From NCBI RefSeq assembly GCF_023631325.1, contig NZ_JALQDG010000029.1, positions 18,237 to 82,236 of the forward strand: DNA of 64,000 bases, read 5' to 3'. Position numbers and translations under genes: made by a program. Of the stretch, positions 60,978 to 64,000 are shown in pieces (within the stretch, counting starts at the first letter, position 1; every line of letters begins with the position of its first letter). This stretch comes from Caballeronia sp. INDeC2 (GTDB lineage Bacteria > Pseudomonadota > Gammaproteobacteria > Burkholderiales > Burkholderiaceae). The notes under the pieces are model-generated. The model was not told where the DNA came from. It saw only the letters and a program-made list of their open reading frames with translations, and did no database searches.

Positions 60978-61277
60978 TCACGCGAGATTGCCCGCCACGC
61001 CGAAGTTGACGTTGGCGATGTTCTTCGCGTTCTGCGTCGGCGAAACGGTCGATTGCGACTTGAGCGCCTCGGCGAACGCGATGTTGCTGCCGTTCTGGTT
61101 GAACGTCGTCTGCGTCTGGTTGATGATCTGCTGCGGGTTGAAGGGCATCGAGAGCGTCGCGCCGTTCATCGAGATAAAGCCCGGGAACAAGGTCGCGTAG
61201 CCGCCGTGCACCGCGGACATCGCGCGGCTGTCGAGTTCTTCGGTGACGGGAAGGTCCTTGATGATCAGCGTCTTCAT
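60978..61277 (-). CDS. Double-glycine leader secreted peptide 2
   Basis: A 99-residue protein with the leader ELDSRAMSAVHGG at residues 14-26, in the same register as peptide 1. Predicted cleavage after G26 leaves 73 residues with no cysteine. The mature part begins YATLFPGFISMNGATLSMPFNP and then is rich in Asn, Gln, Thr and Ala (QQIINQTQTTFNQNGSNI and TQNAKNIANVNFG). AAGGAGCGGAA precedes the ATG, and a sigma-54-type promoter lies about 60 bp upstream. It is the first gene left of the DUF4399 pair and points toward the export operon. Confidence 0.83.
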   Translation of the reverse strand: MKTLIIKDLPVTEELDSRAMSAVHGGYATLFPGFISMNGATLSMPFNPQQIINQTQTTFNQNGSNIAFAEALKSQSTVSPTQNAKNIANVNFGVAGNLA

Positions 61278-61614
61278 TTCCGCTCCTTGGGTGCGCGTCG
61301 CGCATTCGTTGGTGGCTTCGAGCAACTTGTCTGCTCGTGACCATTCAATGCATAGGGTGTGCCAATCAATGCGCGCATCGGCTGCTTTTCTCTGCATGCG
61401 TTGCCATGCAAGGCTTTACTCGATTCACGCTGCCTTTTCATCTCGGCCTTCCTGATGCTGTCCGTCCAACACTTCGCTAACGCACTGTCGGTTCGGGAAC
61501 GACACCGCATCGACGGCACGCGCGAGCGTTTTCCTCCGCGATACGCGCGCGGAATCGAAGTCGATAAAAGCAATCGGGAAAGGCGCCGCTTAGTGCGTCA
61601 CGCGGCGCCCGAAC
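61278..61614. other. Regulatory gap between DUF4399 gene and peptide 2
   Basis: About 340 bp with no convincing gene. It contains the -24/-12 element at 61349-61364. A 99-codon minus-strand frame over the same DNA has no recognisable sequence and spans the promoter. Confidence 0.5.
61349..61364 (-). promoter_or_regulatory. Sigma-54-type promoter of GG-leader peptide 2
   Basis: On the minus strand TGGCACACCCTATGCA has a perfect -24 (TGGCAC) and a one-mismatch -12 (ATGCA), separated by 5 bp as required. The start site would be near 61338, about 61 bp before the ATG. A CCAAC half-site is at 61466-61470, about 130 bp upstream. Confidence 0.68.
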
Positions 61615-62073
61615 TCATTTGACGTAGATCGTGATCTTCTTGGAATAAACGGGCGGGTTATGCGGTATGTGCTTGTCATCGCCCATCAAAAGCTGAATCG
61701 TGTGCTTGCCCGGCGGAAGCTCGAGCATCGTTTCGGTTTCGCCGGCCCCATAGTGCAAGTGATTGCGGTCCGATGGAATCTCCTGATCCATCGGCGGCAA
61801 GTCGACATCGATCAGCAAATGATGATGCCCCGTGTTCGGAAACTTCACGCCGCGCGGCGCGACGCCCATGAAGCGCAGCCCGAACCAGACCTTGAAGGGT
61901 TTGCCCGCGGGCAAGGTCTGTCCATCGTTCGGATAGCCGATGTACGCGTACGCATTGGCGGGCGCGGGCGTCGGCCCGGCGAAAGCGCAAGGCGCGGCGA
62001 ACGCCGTCGCCAGCGCGGCGGCAACGAGGAGCGAACGCGAGAGCGCGAGCGCGTCGGCGGATCGTTTCTTCAT
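61615..62073 (-). CDS. Exported DUF4399 protein, copy 1
   Basis: A 152-residue exported protein with a signal peptide (LSRSLLVAAALATAFAAPCAFA, residues 9-30 approximately). The DUF4399 core has YAYIGYPNDGQTLPAGKPFKVWFGLR, NTGHHHLLIDVDLPP and PSDRNHLHYGAGETE, in pieces, with several conserved His. It ends in a beta-strand-rich VYSKKITIYVK. The family has an immunoglobulin-like look and no established function. Copy 2 follows immediately upstream on the same strand. Confidence 0.83.
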   Translation of the reverse strand: MKKRSADALALSRSLLVAAALATAFAAPCAFAGPTPAPANAYAYIGYPNDGQTLPAGKPFKVWFGLRFMGVAPRGVKFPNTGHHHLLIDVDLPPMDQEIPSDRNHLHYGAGETETMLELPPGKHTIQLLMGDDKHIPHNPPVYSKKITIYVK

Positions 62074-62124
62074 GTCATGTGCCCTCGGCAAGTGCACGGC
62101 TCATTACACCGCTCAATACACCGC

Positions 62125-62565
62125 TCATTTCACGGTGATCGTGATCTTCTTCGAATACACCGGCGGATCGTGCGGCACGTGGTTGTAGTCGCCCATCAGC
62201 AACTGCAAGGTGTGTTTGCCCGGCGGGAGTTCGAGGCGCGCATCGGTTTCGCCCGCGCCGTAATGCAGATGATTGCGATCGGACGGTATCTCCTGATCGA
62301 GCGGCGGCAGATCCGCATCGACGATCAGATGGTGATGCCCCACGTTCGGCAGATCGACGCCCTTCGGACAGATGCCCATGTTGCGCAAGCCCATGCGCAC
62401 CCAAAGCTTGCCGCCCGAAATCACGGCGCCGTCGGGCGGCCAGATGATGTACGCCTCGGCGTTCGGCGGAGCGGGCGTGCGGGCACGCGCGGCGGCGGAA
62501 AACGACGAATCGGCGGCCAGTGCGGCCAGGGAAGCCAGCGCGCCAAGCACGGTTCTTCTCAGCAT
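62125..62565 (-). CDS. Exported DUF4399 protein, copy 2
   Basis: A 146-residue paralogue of the neighbouring DUF4399 protein, aligned along its whole mature length (NAEAYIIWPPDGAVISGGKLWVRMGLR, VGHHHLIVDADLPPLDQEIPSDRNHLHYG and KHTLQLLMGDYNHVPHDPPVYSKK, in pieces). Signal peptide at residues 1-28. It has replaced the copy-1 threonine/phenylalanine pattern but keeps all the shared His residues. The pair is a tandem duplication, 51 bp apart, and probably one transcript. Confidence 0.83.
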   Translation of the reverse strand: MLRRTVLGALASLAALAADSSFSAAARARTPAPPNAEAYIIWPPDGAVISGGKLWVRMGLRNMGICPKGVDLPNVGHHHLIVDADLPPLDQEIPSDRNHLHYGAGETDARLELPPGKHTLQLLMGDYNHVPHDPPVYSKKITITVK

Positions 62566-62882
62566 GTTATGCACGCCTCTCTCGTTGAAAGGCCTCGCGG
62601 ATGGGCCAGGGAAACGTTCGTTGCACGCGCGAACGCTCGTGCTCGGAGCGTGATGCAGGTGGCGTGATGCACCGTCGTTGGCTTTTAGATTAGGACGTAA
62701 CGTTTGAAAAAGATACGTACGGAGCGGTGCGCCTCGGCCCTCATGACGGAACCCTCCCTTCAGGGGATTAAGCCGCGCGTGAGTGCGTGCTATCGTTGTT
62801 GGTGCTGGGCGCAGCGCCTCGGCATCGAGCGCGAATGCAACACGATGCCCTCCACTCAAAGCCGGACGGACAGGGTGTGAAT
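62566..62882. other. Divergent gap before the caspase-like gene
   Basis: About 320 bp without a gene between the DUF4399 pair (minus) and the caspase-like gene (plus). It carries both promoters. I found no -24/-12 pair with correct spacing here, so these flanking genes may not share the sigma-54 control of the peptides. Confidence 0.5.
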
Positions 62883-64000
62883 ATGTGGCGAACTCTTCTT
62901 ATCACGGGTGTGTTGCTGTCGATGGGCGTGGCTTGCGCACCGGCGAGCGCGGCGTCTGTTGCAGCGCAGTCCTCTCTTTCCATCGCGACGGCAGCGCATG
63001 CGCCCAGGCATCTCGCGCTCGTGATCGGCAATGCAGACTATGTCGATCATCCGCTCATAAGCGCATCGCGCGATGCCGATGACATGAGCGCCGCGCTCAA
63101 CACACTCGGCTTTGACGTCACGCGCCGCACGAATCTCGATGAAGCCGCGATGCGCCACGCACTCGATGCATTCGCCGCGCGCCTCGGCCCGAACGATACG
63201 GCGCTCGTCTATTTCGCGGGCCACGGTCTTCAGGCGGGCGGCGATGCGTTGCTCGTGCCGCTCGACGCACGTGAGCGCCGACCCGCGACGCTCGTGCGCG
63301 GCACGCTTTCCGCGAAGGATATCGTCGAGCGCATGACGCGCGCGCGGCCGGACGCGCCGAACATCGTCGTGCTCGACATGTGCCTCACCGATCCCTTCCA
63401 GAAAACGAACGTACGAGCGTGGACGCTGCCGCCGCGCACGCTCGTCGCTTATGCCACAGCACCCGGCGATGACGCTGTCGAAAGCGAGCGCAACGGACGC
63501 TATACCGCGGCGCTGCTGCGCGCGTTGGGCGCGCATTCACCGGTGACGTCGTCGACATTCGCGGCGGCGGCATCGGATGTCGCGCACACGTCGCGCGGCG
63601 CGCAGCGGCCGTGGATCGCGTCCACGCTCGATGCGCGCTTTGCGATCGCCGATGCATCGGCGAAAGCGGTGCGTATCGCGGACGCGAACGCCACCTTTCC
63701 GGACGATTCCGCCAACGCCATGCGCACGCGCGGCATCCTTCCAAAGGACAGCAACGAGCAGTACGAACTGACGTTCTGGGAATCGATCAAGGACAGCACG
63801 TATCCGGGCGATTACGAGGCGTATCTGAAGGCGTATCCGAACGGCCGTTTCGCCACGCTCGCCAAGGCGCGTATCGAGCGTCTGCGCGCGGCGGGCAATG
63901 CCGCCAAACCAGCGGCATCGTCGCCGGCGGCGCCACCCGCAGCGACAGCGACGCCCGCCGCGCCAGCGCCCAAAGCGCCGCCGTCCGCGCCGGCCACCGC
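62883..64000 (+). CDS. Exported caspase-like (C14) protease, incomplete at the window end
   Basis: An open frame of 372 codons that runs off the window. An N-terminal export signal spans residues 1-23 (LLITGVLLSMGVACAPASA). The caspase domain shows LALVIGNADYVDHPLISASRDADDMSAAL, the catalytic H114 in VYFAGHGLQ and the catalytic C167 in IVVLDMCLTDPF (D-M-C where D-A-C is common). A linker contains YELTFWESIKDSTYPGDYEAYLKAYPNGRFATLAKARI, a repeat also seen in other bacterial caspase-like proteins, and then an Ala/Pro-rich tail. Located in the envelope, it could process surface or secreted proteins. It was identified by reading the frame directly; the 3' end is unknown. Confidence 0.85.
   Translation, partial: MWRTLLITGVLLSMGVACAPASAASVAAQSSLSIATAAHAPRHLALVIGNADYVDHPLISASRDADDMSAALNTLGFDVTRRTNLDEAAMRHALDAFAARLGPNDTALVYFAGHGLQAGGDALLVPLDARERRPATLVRGTLSAKDIVERMTRARPDAPNIVVLDMCLTDPFQKTNVRAWTLPPRTLVAYATAPGDDAVESERNGRYTAALLRALGAHSPVTSSTFAAAASDVAHTSRGAQRPWIASTLDARFAIADASAKAVRIADANATFPDDSANAMRTRGILPKDSNEQYELTFWESIKDSTYPGDYEAYLKAYPNGRFATLAKARIERLRAAGNAAKPAASSPAAPPAATATPAAPAPKAPPSAPAT

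Noticed and set aside
61274..61573. 99-codon minus-strand frame between DUF4399 and peptide 2
   Set aside because: Overlaps the peptide's sigma-54 promoter and has no motif; more likely regulatory DNA.

Overview
The window is high-GC DNA with closely packed genes, many ATGA start/stop overlaps and protein families typical of Burkholderiaceae. Examples are an iac auxin-degradation cluster, a fused LivM-LivG, an H-NS-like protein with SGRGRxPxW motifs, DUF4148 and DUF4399 proteins. Gene content and style fit a Caballeronia/Paraburkholderia-type genome; this is inferred from families, not from a marker gene. No rRNA, tRNA, CRISPR array or complete insertion sequence was found.

Region 1 (0-10 kb) is an indole-3-acetic acid catabolic island. 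It holds a LysR regulator, iacCD (Rieske dioxygenase), iacABIHE, and a probable flavin reductase iacG. A two-component system is split around iacABIHE: a soluble PAS kinase on one side and a FixJ/NarL-type regulator on the other. No intact reductase for the Rieske oxygenase is present. Region 2 (10-18 kb) is accessory DNA with several gene remnants (uraH, aldehyde dehydrogenase, a PDR-type reductase, an MFS transporter, a LysR regulator) between intact small genes: H-NS-like, VOC, Ohr/OsmC and an unusual double alpha/beta hydrolase.

Region 3 (18.4-23.9 kb) is an envelope methionine-sulfoxide repair module. An OmpR/EnvZ-like pair is divergent from exported MsrB, a DipZ/CcdA-thioredoxin fusion and exported MsrA. 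Both Msr enzymes lack resolving cysteines, so the DipZ protein is the likely direct reductant. Region 4 (23.8-43 kb) is mostly housekeeping and transport: an aminotransferase, ArgP, a ketopantoate-reductase-like enzyme, a GntR regulator, a ferritin-like protein, a 1-Cys peroxiredoxin, an APC permease, a CoA-transferase, Kup, a shikimate-dehydrogenase-like enzyme and a Liv-type ABC importer interspersed with short repeats. Region 5 (43-47.3 kb) has an ECF sigma/anti-sigma pair divergent from a metallophosphoesterase-cupredoxin pair, then 4-hydroxyphenylpyruvate dioxygenase.

Region 6 (47.4-64 kb) is the most interesting. It looks like a complete double-glycine peptide export system. A six-gene operon encodes a TolC-like lipoprotein, a membrane-anchored double-FHA protein, an HlyD adaptor, a parvulin, a C39-peptidase ABC exporter with two N-terminal cyclic-nucleotide-binding-like domains, and a receiver-less sigma-54 activator. 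It is flanked by two small proteins whose GG leaders share the same motif at the same residues (ELDxxAMSAVxGG, residues 14-26). A PP2C phosphatase follows one of them. An LRAT-fold protein, two DUF4399 proteins and a caspase-like protease (cut by the window end) lie at the edges. Good -24/-12 (sigma-54) sequences sit upstream of both peptides and of the LRAT gene. This suggests that cargo and LRAT gene are switched on together by the activator encoded with the exporter.
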